Assembly: GCA_029167225.1 (NCBI GenBank)
Contig: JARFNK010000008.1
Span: forward strand, 124,001-188,000
Reading direction: 5' to 3'
DNA: 64,000 nt
DNA from: Sphingobium arseniciresistens
GTDB taxonomy: Bacteria > Pseudomonadota > Alphaproteobacteria > Sphingomonadales > Sphingomonadaceae
Positions 7,166-15,300 of the stretch are shown one piece after another (position 1 is the first letter of the stretch; every line of letters begins with the position of its first letter). The notes under the pieces were generated by a model that worked only from the letters and a program-made list of their open reading frames with translations, had not been told where the DNA came from and ran no database searches. Both the position numbers and the translations under genes were made by a program.

Positions 7166-7327
7166 ATGTTTAGTATTGCTGATATAGTAAGTACTGTTTT
7201 AATATGCGCGGGATTTATTCTCACTGAATTAATTACTGAGCGCAGACGTGCCAAAAAGATTCAGATCATCATAGATCGCTTAAAGGTAATGGAGGCGCGG
7301 TTGGAAGAGGCCCGTAAAACTCTGTGA
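7166..7327 (+). CDS. Small single-pass membrane protein
   Basis: 53 residues after a GGAGG ribosome-binding site. There is one N-terminal hydrophobic helix (IVSTVLICAGFILTELI), then a basic, coiled-coil-like tail. Its stop overlaps the GTG start at 7324. Function unknown. Confidence 0.6.
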   Translation: MFSIADIVSTVLICAGFILTELITERRRAKKIQIIIDRLKVMEARLEEARKTL

Positions 7328-7545
7328 GCGTCGAACAAATTCGACTTTTTGGCCTTGTCGCTCTTGCAATATTCTCCGCATATTGGCTTGTGTGGTTTTT
7401 GTTGTGGGTACTGTCGCGACTGAAGCCAAAACCTACTGAGCCTCATTCTGTAACGCACGGGGCTGGCTCATATATACTGTCAGGCACATTCAACGCTCCT
7501 GTGCATCTTGCGACGCCCACTGATGATGTTAATGGAGAGGCGTGA
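7324..7545 (+). CDS. Small membrane protein
   Basis: 73 residues from GTG overlapping the upstream stop. One strong transmembrane helix (GLVALAIFSAYWLVWFLLWV) is followed by a basic anchor and a polar tail. Together with the preceding gene it forms a pair of tiny membrane proteins at the distal end of the rightward operon. Function unknown. Confidence 0.6.
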   Translation: MSVEQIRLFGLVALAIFSAYWLVWFLLWVLSRLKPKPTEPHSVTHGAGSYILSGTFNAPVHLATPTDDVNGEA

Positions 7546-7844
7546 TGTCCTACAATATCCTGATGCGTCGAAACGCTACCGGCGAAGAACGTCTGATCCC
7601 ATGCGATTTTGATTGGGAGAAGGATGCTGGCCGTACCGACCTGTTTTGGTGGACAGATGGGAACGGGGGATGCGATAGCAACCGCAGAAATTTCTGGACC
7701 AAAGGCAAGCGCGAGCCGAACAGCAGCATCACCGAAATGCCTGAGTTCGACGTGGACGGCGAGTTTATCCATTATTGCGACACGGGCCACTTCACCGTGG
7801 TCAAAGCCATTCTGCCAGACGGGCGCGAAATCTTGATAGACTGA
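7545..7844 (+). CDS. Hypothetical phage protein
   Basis: 99 residues from ATG with GGAG seven bases upstream. Mixed alpha/beta composition, tryptophan-rich (DLFWWTDGNGGCD), no membrane segment, no family that I recognise. It is the last rightward gene before the convergent terminator. Confidence 0.6.
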   Translation: MSYNILMRRNATGEERLIPCDFDWEKDAGRTDLFWWTDGNGGCDSNRRNFWTKGKREPNSSITEMPEFDVDGEFIHYCDTGHFTVVKAILPDGREILID

Positions 7845-7864
7845 GCCATCAGTCTACCAGCATG

Positions 7865-7886
7865 AAAAGGGACGCCGAAGCGCCCC
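7865..7886 (-). terminator. Intrinsic terminator of the late operon
   Basis: On the minus strand a 7-bp stem closes the stable loop TTCG and is followed by TTTTC, 8 bases past the stop of the last late gene. It also separates the late operon from the convergent rightward genes. Confidence 0.8.
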
Positions 7887-7893
7887 AATTCCT

Positions 7894-9405
7894 TTAAATG
7901 CCGAACCCGGAAGGCCGAACGTTCCCGCTGTCCTGAATGAGCTTGTTTCCTGCATAGCCCGCATGCGTCCCATCAGGCGTCAATGCAGAACCGGATGCGC
8001 CGACAATGCCGGATGCCGTCAAACAGCCCCAATAACCCCCGCCGCGAGTAAGAACGCCGGCCGCGTTGGCCTCGACCACATCAGCAACTTCCCAGCAAAC
8101 CGCTACCCCAGCGATACCCGCACGACGACGCGTGTTCTCCGTGATCCGGTCAGCGTTACGGGTTGCGTCCGAAATGGTCTGGTTGGCAGTCGTCACCCAT
8201 GAGTCCGTAGAAGTCGTCTGCGGCTCCATGGTCGTGGTAATGACGGTCTTTCCAGCCGGCAGTGACGCGAGCGCGGTGCCAAAGATCGTGGCAACGTTCG
8301 CTGCGCCGGTGCTCAGGTCGTTGAACCCAAGCTCAAGAACGATATGCGAGCAGAGACCAGCAAGATATCGCCGCTGCGCACTGGACGTATTGAAATCCAG
8401 AAGGCGGGACGAACTCACCGAAAGGTTGAGGACGCCATAATGATCGCCGATGGACCTAACGATACTACCAGTGGTACGGTCTTTGCTGGACATCCGATCG
8501 GCTGCGCCGAAACTGCGGCTATCCCCGATCACGGCATAGGTCGCGCGTTGCGTGGGGCCAAGGATGGCGCAGGGGCCATACCAGATGTTCGTTGCGCCGG
8601 CCGAGTTATACACGGGTGCGGCAGTCTGCGTAAGGTCGGTGGCGGTTGCGGTAGTGTAGAAATGGCTCTTGCCGGGCGACATCTGCGCGCCATCCAGCGT
8701 CAGCGACTGAGTATAGATCGTGCCTGCGCTGCACTCCCGATAGATACGCACGAAGATTTGTGCGCCCCTTGGGGCGTCGACGTCAAGCCGGTCGGATCGC
8801 AGCGTGCCGCCGTCTGGCACGGTCCCCTGCACGTTCCCACCGAAAGTCGCAATAGCCGCGATCGTTCCTTCCGGGTACTCGATCGATGCGGTGACGGTAG
8901 CCGCCGCGCCAGGGCCGGTGTCGCCAAGCGGCGCGCCAACATTGACCACCCAATTAGGGATTTCAATGTACATTTCACCATTGACGCTCTCGCGCAGAAA
9001 ATGGCCCGTGCGAGACATCTGCTTGGTCTGACCGGCATTCTTTGTGCTGGGAATGAAGGTGCCATTGGCCACTGGCCCGATGTACGACGGCAGAGACCCA
9101 GCCAGCCCGCGCTCAGCCAAATTGACCTCAAGCCCTGCCTCCCCCAAGGCGATCCCATCGGCAAGGACCGTGATCCGGCTATCGCGAGTGCCGGTGCCTG
9201 GCAGCGTCTCGCGCAACACAACGGTATTTACCGCATATGGAAGACCCGGATGCGAAACCCGGCCATTGATGACCGAAAAGCCGGGCGTGCCGTCATTGCC
9301 GACAATCTCAAGCGTTGACCCGACATTCTGTCCCGACACGGAGGCGGAATACTCCCGCCCGACAATGCCAGTGGTGATGTTGAGCGAAAGCGGATTGAGC
9401 GGCAT
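7894..9405 (-). CDS. Tail-associated SGNH/GDSL hydrolase
   Basis: 503 residues. Residues 1 to about 285 form a beta-rich, Gly/Thr-rich region, probably structural. The C-terminal half is an SGNH hydrolase with AVIGDSRSFG (Ser296), ELGFND (Gly360, Asn362) and DGTHAGY (Asp478, His481). Such domains remove acyl or acetyl groups, including from polysaccharides. As the last late gene, after the lysis genes, it is most likely a receptor-binding or surface-glycan-modifying tail protein. The substrate is unknown. Confidence 0.78.
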   Translation of the reverse strand: MPLNPLSLNITTGIVGREYSASVSGQNVGSTLEIVGNDGTPGFSVINGRVSHPGLPYAVNTVVLRETLPGTGTRDSRITVLADGIALGEAGLEVNLAERGLAGSLPSYIGPVANGTFIPSTKNAGQTKQMSRTGHFLRESVNGEMYIEIPNWVVNVGAPLGDTGPGAAATVTASIEYPEGTIAAIATFGGNVQGTVPDGGTLRSDRLDVDAPRGAQIFVRIYRECSAGTIYTQSLTLDGAQMSPGKSHFYTTATATDLTQTAAPVYNSAGATNIWYGPCAILGPTQRATYAVIGDSRSFGAADRMSSKDRTTGSIVRSIGDHYGVLNLSVSSSRLLDFNTSSAQRRYLAGLCSHIVLELGFNDLSTGAANVATIFGTALASLPAGKTVITTTMEPQTTSTDSWVTTANQTISDATRNADRITENTRRRAGIAGVAVCWEVADVVEANAAGVLTRGGGYWGCLTASGIVGASGSALTPDGTHAGYAGNKLIQDSGNVRPSGFGI

Positions 9406-9456
9406 GGATAAGGCTCCCTGAATTTGCGGTCAGGGTAGGCCGGGCGTTTGGGCGGA

Positions 9457-9467
9457 TTACCGCTGTC
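9457..9467 (-). promoter_or_regulatory. Late-operon gap motif, copy 1 (TTACCGCTGTC)
   Basis: It lies in the gap between the spanin gene and the SGNH gene, 52 nt upstream of the latter's start. On the coding strand it reads GACAGCGGTAA. It is the same word as the five other late-gene gap copies. Confidence 0.55.
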
Positions 9468-9472
9468 AGGCG

Positions 9473-9985
9473 TCAGTCGGTGACGGGCGCGACGTCGAGA
9501 ACCCACCCGCGCGCGATCTGAAGGCGGGCGGTGTTCTCCGCGCAGATCAGCGCATCATCGGTCGCGATCAGGATTGATCCTTGAGGAATGCCGGCACCTT
9601 GACCGGATCCGTCAGAGACTTCGGGGGCTTGGGTGGCGCCGGGCAGATCGGTTCGGCCGGCCGCACGCTGAGCGGCGGCGTAGCGCAGGACGGCAGCGCG
9701 ATACTGGCCAGACAGATCGGAATAAGCCGCATCAGCGACTTCGGCCTTGCGTTCATATTCTTTCTCCAGGGCTTGCTTTTGGGCGAAGGCTTTGGCGGTC
9801 GCTTCCATCTGGGCACGATTGTAGGCAGCGCGGTCTTCCTTGCGACCGGCCCGTTCGGCCTTCAGGCTATCGAGGTGCCGCCCGCGCAGGTGATCGACGC
9901 GGAAGCTCCACGCGATAAACAGCGCAATGGGGATGGCCCACCAGTAGCGGCGCAGGATTGCGAGAGCGAAGGGGATGGGGATCAT
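9473..9985 (-). CDS. i-spanin (Rz-like)
   Basis: 170 residues. The N-terminal membrane anchor (RRYWWAIPIALFIAWSF) is followed by a long charged coiled coil (KAERAGRKEDRAAYNRAQME onward), the layout of inner-membrane spanins that link to the outer-membrane spanin and disrupt the envelope at lysis. The start at 9985 was chosen because GGAAG precedes it and it overlaps the holin stop (ATGA). An o-spanin frame is embedded inside it. Confidence 0.82.
   Translation of the reverse strand: MIPIPFALAILRRYWWAIPIALFIAWSFRVDHLRGRHLDSLKAERAGRKEDRAAYNRAQMEATAKAFAQKQALEKEYERKAEVADAAYSDLSGQYRAAVLRYAAAQRAAGRTDLPGATQAPEVSDGSGQGAGIPQGSILIATDDALICAENTARLQIARGWVLDVAPVTD
9568..9756 (-). CDS. o-spanin (Rz1-like), embedded in the i-spanin gene
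   Basis: 62 residues in the alternative frame. Signal sequence LIPICLASIALPSC ends in a lipobox cysteine, then a short proline-rich chain (APPKPPKSLTDPVKVP) as in Rz1 lipoproteins. GGAGAAAG lies eight bases before the ATG at 9756. It is fully nested in the i-spanin gene, the classic Rz/Rz1 layout. Confidence 0.82.
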   Translation of the reverse strand: MNARPKSLMRLIPICLASIALPSCATPPLSVRPAEPICPAPPKPPKSLTDPVKVPAFLKDQS

Positions 9986-10245
9986 TTCCGCAACTTCCCG
10001 CCAGAGGATGCGCCAAGCCAGAACCCGCCGGCCGAAGTCGCCAGCGCGGTCCATGTGCCGATAATAGCGCCGCGGATGGTCGCGTCGTCGGTCGTGGCAA
10101 GGACATAGATGGTCACGCCGGCGAAGCAGAACAGGACGAAGAAGGTGACACCAACCACGACCTTGACGTGCGGGATGCCATCACGGGGGGAATCGATGTT
10201 GACCGTTTCCGCGTGCGTTACGACGGGCTTGTCTTCTGGGCTCAT
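9982..10245 (-). CDS. Putative holin, two transmembrane segments
   Basis: 87 residues. A charged N-terminus is followed by two hydrophobic segments (VKVVVGVTFFVLFCFAGVTI and AIIGTWTALATSAGGFW) and a short basic C-terminus. It is located between endolysin and spanin genes with ATGA-type overlaps at both ends. A holin role follows from position and topology; no family match is claimed. Confidence 0.6.
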   Translation of the reverse strand: MSPEDKPVVTHAETVNIDSPRDGIPHVKVVVGVTFFVLFCFAGVTIYVLATTDDATIRGAIIGTWTALATSAGGFWLGASSGGKLRK

Positions 10246-10799
10246 GCGTAAACCCCCGCCTCATAAGCCCGACGCTTGGTCAGTCCGTTCAGGACAACGC
10301 CTGCCTGCTTGTTCCAGCGGGCGAACTGCGCCTTGGCCTCACCATATTTGCCCTCCTTGTGGAGCCGCAGCAGTGTGCTTTCGCGAAAGCCTGTCTCGCC
10401 TATATTGTAGGCGAGGCTGACCATCGCATCGAACTGGCCCTGCGTTGTCGGGGCGGCACCGATCGCGGCCCGGACCTGTTCAGCAAATGCCGAAAAGTCG
10501 CTTGTGAATCTGGCTTCCGCCTGCTGGACCGTCCATACCGTGCCCATCTTCACATCCGGGCCGGTCGTGCCATATCCGATGGTCGGCCGGTCATTGGGCG
10601 TCGGCATATAGGCTTCGACTTTGCCGTCTGGCCGCAATTTCGCCAGTTTCTCGATGCCCTTCACGTAATCCGTGATAGCCTTGGACGGTCGCATGACGTT
10701 TTCGCCGGACAAAGCCGCGTTGATCGCATCAACCTCTGGCTGAGTCAGGCCGCTACCCTTGATCGCGCGGATGACGTCAAACAGTTCCTTGCCCATCAT
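10242..10799 (-). CDS. Endolysin, GH24 lysozyme type
   Basis: 185 residues. KGIEKLAKL (likely catalytic Glu near 50) followed by RPTIGYGTTGPDV and the helical domain (FDAMVSLAYNIGETGFRES, LLRLHKEGKYGEA, GLTKRRAYEAGVY) is the T4/P21-lysozyme fold that hydrolyses peptidoglycan. There is an N-terminal extension of about 40 residues with no signal peptide or SAR segment, so export would depend on a holin. Start at ATG 10799 overlapping the upstream stop; GTG 10802 is an alternative. Confidence 0.85.
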   Translation of the reverse strand: MMGKELFDVIRAIKGSGLTQPEVDAINAALSGENVMRPSKAITDYVKGIEKLAKLRPDGKVEAYMPTPNDRPTIGYGTTGPDVKMGTVWTVQQAEARFTSDFSAFAEQVRAAIGAAPTTQGQFDAMVSLAYNIGETGFRESTLLRLHKEGKYGEAKAQFARWNKQAGVVLNGLTKRRAYEAGVYA

Positions 10800-11098
10800 C
10801 ACCCCCCAACCAGCTTCACGATTGCGGCGCCAATGCCGCTGGCAGCCAGCAAGGGAAGGGCACGCATGGCGACGGCGCCAAGGCCCATGGCGCCCTTGCG
10901 CTGGTTCTCGGAGGCCTCCAGCGCCGAAACGCGCAGCTTTAGATCAGCTACATCCACAGGGATGTGACTGCTGCTATCGACAGTCTTCGCGAGCCCTTCG
11001 AACTTGACGATCAGGTTATTCAGCGAGTGGATCAGTTCGCGCATCTGCCCACGCATCTCCCCGAGCATCATAAGGGTGGAATCGCTGCCCTCAGTCAT
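10799..11098 (-). CDS. Small lysis-region protein with C-terminal membrane segment
   Basis: 99 residues. The N-terminus is helical and coiled-coil-like (LIHSLNNLIVKFEGLAKTV), and the C-terminus is hydrophobic (VAMRALPLLAASGIGAAIVK). The topology resembles XhlA-type accessory lysis proteins or a second holin. It overlaps the endolysin start. Confidence 0.55.
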   Translation of the reverse strand: MTEGSDSTLMMLGEMRGQMRELIHSLNNLIVKFEGLAKTVDSSSHIPVDVADLKLRVSALEASENQRKGAMGLGAVAMRALPLLAASGIGAAIVKLVGG

Positions 11099-11158
11099 GA
11101 TGTCAGCCAGCTTGCCTTGTTAAACATGCGGTCAGATAAGCAGCGGCTTTTTATAGAG

Positions 11159-11167
11159 TTACCGCTG
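11159..11167 (-). promoter_or_regulatory. Late-operon gap motif, copy 2 (TTACCGCTG)
   Basis: It lies 61 nt upstream of the start at 11098. It is the least complete copy, diverging after CTG. Confidence 0.45.
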
Positions 11168-11173
11168 ATGATA

Positions 11174-11491
11174 TCAGGCCGCGCCCTTCAGGTTGACGAG
11201 CACCGTGATCGCCGCATTGACGTGCGCGAAGATCCGGTCATCGCTGGGCACCTGCAGCGCCTTCAGCCCGTCCAGCACTTCGGCATAGGCGTCGCTATTC
11301 ACGAGTGCCTGCACGGGCGCCCGCTTGGCTTCTTCCTCGGCCTGTTTCTGCGCTATCTGCGCGCTGCGATAGGCCGCCAGCTGGCGCTCCATCGCGGCAG
11401 CCCGATCCTCGGTGAGGGGTTGCTCTGCAACGATCAGGGTGCCGTCGACCTTATGGCTGCCGGAGATGGTTGTGGTGGTTTCATCGGTCAT
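11174..11491 (-). CDS. Hypothetical phage protein
   Basis: 105 residues from ATG 11491. Thr-rich N-terminus (MTDETTTTISG), then a helical alanine-rich region, ending with a helix (IFAHVNAAITVLVNLKGAA). No recognised domain. It is located between tail and lysis genes. Confidence 0.6.
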   Translation of the reverse strand: MTDETTTTISGSHKVDGTLIVAEQPLTEDRAAAMERQLAAYRSAQIAQKQAEEEAKRAPVQALVNSDAYAEVLDGLKALQVPSDDRIFAHVNAAITVLVNLKGAA

Positions 11492-11498
11492 CTTACTG

Positions 11499-11771
11499 TC
11501 ATTTCCTGCGTTCTTCGCGCGCCGCCGTGGCGCGACAATGCCCTTGTCCGGCACCGATCAGGCGAAACAGCCTATCGATCACCCATTCACAGATCAGCGC
11601 CCAGCGCTTCCCCCGGATCGCCATGCGACCGACCTTGCCGCTGATCGTCTCATCGGGATCCGGGCGAGGCCCGCCCGCAAGGACATATTTCGGTGCGGCA
11701 AGGATGACGTGCGCCAGCTGGTCGATCGCGATCAGGACGACCAGCACCCACATCCTGAAACGGATGATCAT
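11499..11771 (-). CDS. Conserved small phage membrane protein
   Basis: 90 residues, ATG overlapping the upstream stop (ATGA). The hydrophobic N-terminus (MWVLVVLIAIDQLAHVILA) and the phrase DETISGKVGRMAIRGKRWAL with C-terminal GHC are recognisable as a family frequent next to lysis genes in phages. Biochemical role unknown. Confidence 0.7.
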   Translation of the reverse strand: MIIRFRMWVLVVLIAIDQLAHVILAAPKYVLAGGPRPDPDETISGKVGRMAIRGKRWALICEWVIDRLFRLIGAGQGHCRATAAREERRK

Positions 11772-12289
11772 GCCGGCCACCCCGTTTCCAGATCCATGGT
11801 CAGCAGCGCGACGAGGTCCGTGGCGCTTTCGATCTCAGTCCGCAGAGCCCGCGCGCGATCATGGGCGGAATTGACATGGCTCATGGTCGCCAGCCCAACG
11901 CCAATCATCTGCTCCGCGTCCAACGTCACCACGTCGTTGGTTGCCAGCGTCCACTCGATCGAGAAGGATTGCCCGGCCTGCTGCGCAAGCATCGCCGCCA
12001 TCGTGGCGCCAGCGATATTCGAACGGCTGATCTCGTCGCTATCGACCAGGCCGCTGGGCGTCATCGCGCCACTGTTGATTATGGCGTCGCGCTTGGCCTT
12101 TGCGGCCAACCACACGGCATGCTTCTGGGGCGTGAGGTTGACATCCGGCCAGCCCAGCACACCAGGCTCCACGGGATAGGCCACCTCGCCGCTCATCGCC
12201 TGAGCAGCGACCGATTCCCCTGCGCATGTGCCACCACGCACGACGGCCTGCGTCGTGACATTCACGACGACGAAGCTCACATTACTCAT
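11768..12289 (-). CDS. DUF4376-like tail fibre-associated protein
   Basis: 173 residues. The C-terminal helical part (KAKRDAIINSGAMT, then LDAEQMIGVGLATMSHVN and HDRARALRTEIESA) has the pattern of DUF4376 domains found in tail fibre assembly-type proteins. It follows the tail tip gene directly. Confidence 0.65.
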   Translation of the reverse strand: MSNVSFVVVNVTTQAVVRGGTCAGESVAAQAMSGEVAYPVEPGVLGWPDVNLTPQKHAVWLAAKAKRDAIINSGAMTPSGLVDSDEISRSNIAGATMAAMLAQQAGQSFSIEWTLATNDVVTLDAEQMIGVGLATMSHVNSAHDRARALRTEIESATDLVALLTMDLETGWPA

Positions 12290-12322
12290 GCCTGTTCTGC
12301 CTGACTGTTGAAATTTCGGTCT

Positions 12323-15300
12323 TCATCGCTTGAACTCCACAGCCTTGACGCCCTGGCCGGAGACAAGGTGATTGCCGCTTGTCCCTTCGACCTCGAAGCG
12401 GAGCAGGTAGCGCCAGCTGCCGGCAGGCGGTGAGTCGACGGTGAAGAAGCTCGCGGGCGGCGCCGAGACAGTGTTCGCGCCGTTGCGCTGCTCAATCACC
12501 GTCTCGGCCAGGGTGGATGTGTTGATCCTGACAACCTGCGCGCGGATGGTGTTGCTTGACGGCCCCGACGAGCGATAGGAATCGAACTGCGCCACCACGT
12601 CGACATCCTCGCCGATCGTCGAAATCACGACAGAGGACGCGTCCACCCATCCATCCCCGGCGGTGATACTTATCGCCCCAGGGTAAACCGCACTCGCCAT
12701 GTTGATCACGGCGTTTGGGGCGATCGTCTCGGTCGTGATGCTGCCGGCAACCATCAGATTGCCATGGATCGAAACATCACCCCCGATATCGACACCCCCG
12801 CCGCCATTGGCATCGGCGAACACCGTCAATTGCGCCCGGCCGCCAGATACTGCCGTCACCTGCCAGAAGACCGCCGTCCGTCCCTCCACATTGTCGAGGG
12901 CCGCCTGAATGACGGTGACATTGGAGTTCGTGGTGGCCACCGTGCTGCTCAGGGCGGCAAAGTTGCTGTCGAGGGTGGAAAGCGCCTGCGCCTGCTGGAG
13001 GAACGACGCACCGGCGCCGCCCACTGAATAGGCGAGCGGCGATGCAGTATCGGCCAGCGTCCTTTTCAGCTGCGAGCGGAGGAACCACGCATAACTGCTC
13101 GGGTCAGCGCCCGCCTCGGCGGGGATCGTCCCGAGCTTCCGCAGGATGATGAATGCCCGAACAGCGCCGGCCGGCGCCTGATCCTTCACCCATATGCGGG
13201 TAAAGTCTCCAAGCGTCGTTCCGCCTGATCTGCGGGTAAAACCTCCCGATCCGGTCGTTGCCGGGCCAGAATATCCGATGATGCCACCGGCAGTATTGAC
13301 CCATCCGATATACAGCTGCGTCTCGCACCGGTGCGACGCAACCCAGAAGCTGCCTTCCCACCATTCCCCGGCCTGCACCGAAGCCTGGGCGGTGACCCAA
13401 TCTCCATAAGCGCCGGCGTCGGTATCATTCTGATAGATGCCCAGCACATGCTCGCCGGGCGGATGCCATGCGGATCCTGCCAGATCGCGGGCGAAGCTGA
13501 TGGCGCCCGTGGAGCCGGCGCTTGTCCACCCCTCGGTGCCGATCGCCAGATCGGTGTTAGTCAGCGCATTGCCGCCGCCTGCGGTCAGCTGCAGCTTCAT
13601 CGTGGCCGTGTCGCCCAGCAGCGTGCTGGTGACAGTGAGCAGTGACGCGATGTTCGCCCCCTGCGTTGACAGGGTTGCGGCCATCGACGCCTGCGATCCG
13701 CTCAGGTCAGTGATCGCCAGCGCGTTCGTTGCGATATTGGCATTCGCGGTCGACAGGTCGCTACTCAGCTGCGCGATCTGGGTATCGGCGGTCTGGACCG
13801 CCCGGAAGGTCTGCGCGACCGCCGCCTCTTCCGACCAGCGCGCCGGCACCGAACCGCGGTTGACCTTGCACAGCCGGAAATACTTGTTGCTGGAAACGCC
13901 CTCGGCCACCAGCTGCACGTAGAACCCGTTTGCGTCCGCGGGGCAGATGCCGGTGGCCCAGGGGCGAGCGCTCTCGTCGTCGCTGAAGCCCCCGGTGCCC
14001 ACGGCAGCCGGACCAACTGAATGCAACGCGCCGCCGACCGTCCACACGATGCGCGCCGCCACATAACCGGCTGTTGAGCCGCCAAAGTCGATGTCGCACC
14101 GGATCGAATATGATGCGTTCGGCTGCGCTGACTGCACTGGCGATCCGGCGTAATAATTCCCGCCGGCTCCCGCGACATAGACGTAGGCACCCCAATTCGG
14201 GTCGTTCGGCGGAGGCGCGCCCCATTGCGGGCCGGACACAGACCAGCCGGTGAGACCGTTCGCAAACCCTCCGAGGGGCAACAGGTTAGGTGCCCCCGCA
14301 TTCACGCGCGTCGTCAACGTCGCCAGATTACCCACGACATTGCTGATCGCCGTCGCATTGGTCGAGATCGATGATCCCTGCGATGCGGTGACCGTTTCCA
14401 GATAGACGACATCGCCTTCGGCCGCCGTGATCCGCGCGACCAGATCGGCGATATCGACCGTCACCGACCCTTCGATCTCGTCGATCTGATCCTGCGCTGC
14501 GAGCACCGCCGTCTGCAGTGCAGCGATCAGCGTGGCATTGTCCTCGATCTGCTCGGCTTGCTCGGGTGTCGCGCCATTGGTCGCGCCAGGCTCGGCGGGC
14601 CTCAGATTGTTGATCGATTCTCCATCGGCATATTTCGGGTCGGATACATCCTGATAGATCGGCCCAAGATAGGGATCATATCGCGTTGGCTCCGCTGGCT
14701 GAACAGCTGGAGCCTCTTCGGCATCCCACAGGTAGATGCTCGCGTTTTCCTCGCGCAGCACCATGTTGCAGGTGCCGTCCACCCGAACATCGGTGTCGAT
14801 CACCCGAAACAGTTTGTTCGTGAATCCGAGCGGGGCGAAGGACTGGCGGATGACGCTGCCCTTTTGGGCCTTCCATGCGCGGTGGCTGTACGATGCAGTG
14901 AATGTGCCGGAATACAGCATCCGCGCAAGGCGCTGCTTTGCGAGGCGCTGAGCCTGCGATGGCGACTGCACGAACTGGAGATCTACCGTTTCTGTTCGGT
15001 CGATATCGTCAGGGCTGTCTATCCTGACTTCTGGGTAGTCCACCGCCTGATAGAGGCTGTTGGTCGATGGATCGATATAGGTGCCGCGAACGATGTTGAA
15101 TGTTTCGTCAAGCGCTGCTGTCTGGTCCCAATCGACATCGCCCAGGATGTCATCCTCGGTCAGATCGACAACAGGCGTCGCCAGGTCATTATGCAGGACG
15201 GTGACACGCAGCTTTCCGTCCATATCGTCCAGCGTCGCATTCATTGATGCCTTGAGCTGGTCTATGACGGTTTGCGTCGGGTCTCCCTCGGACCACACGC

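Noticed and set aside
8344-9318. 324-codon plus-strand frame opposite the SGNH hydrolase
   Set aside because: Antisense to clear catalytic motifs.
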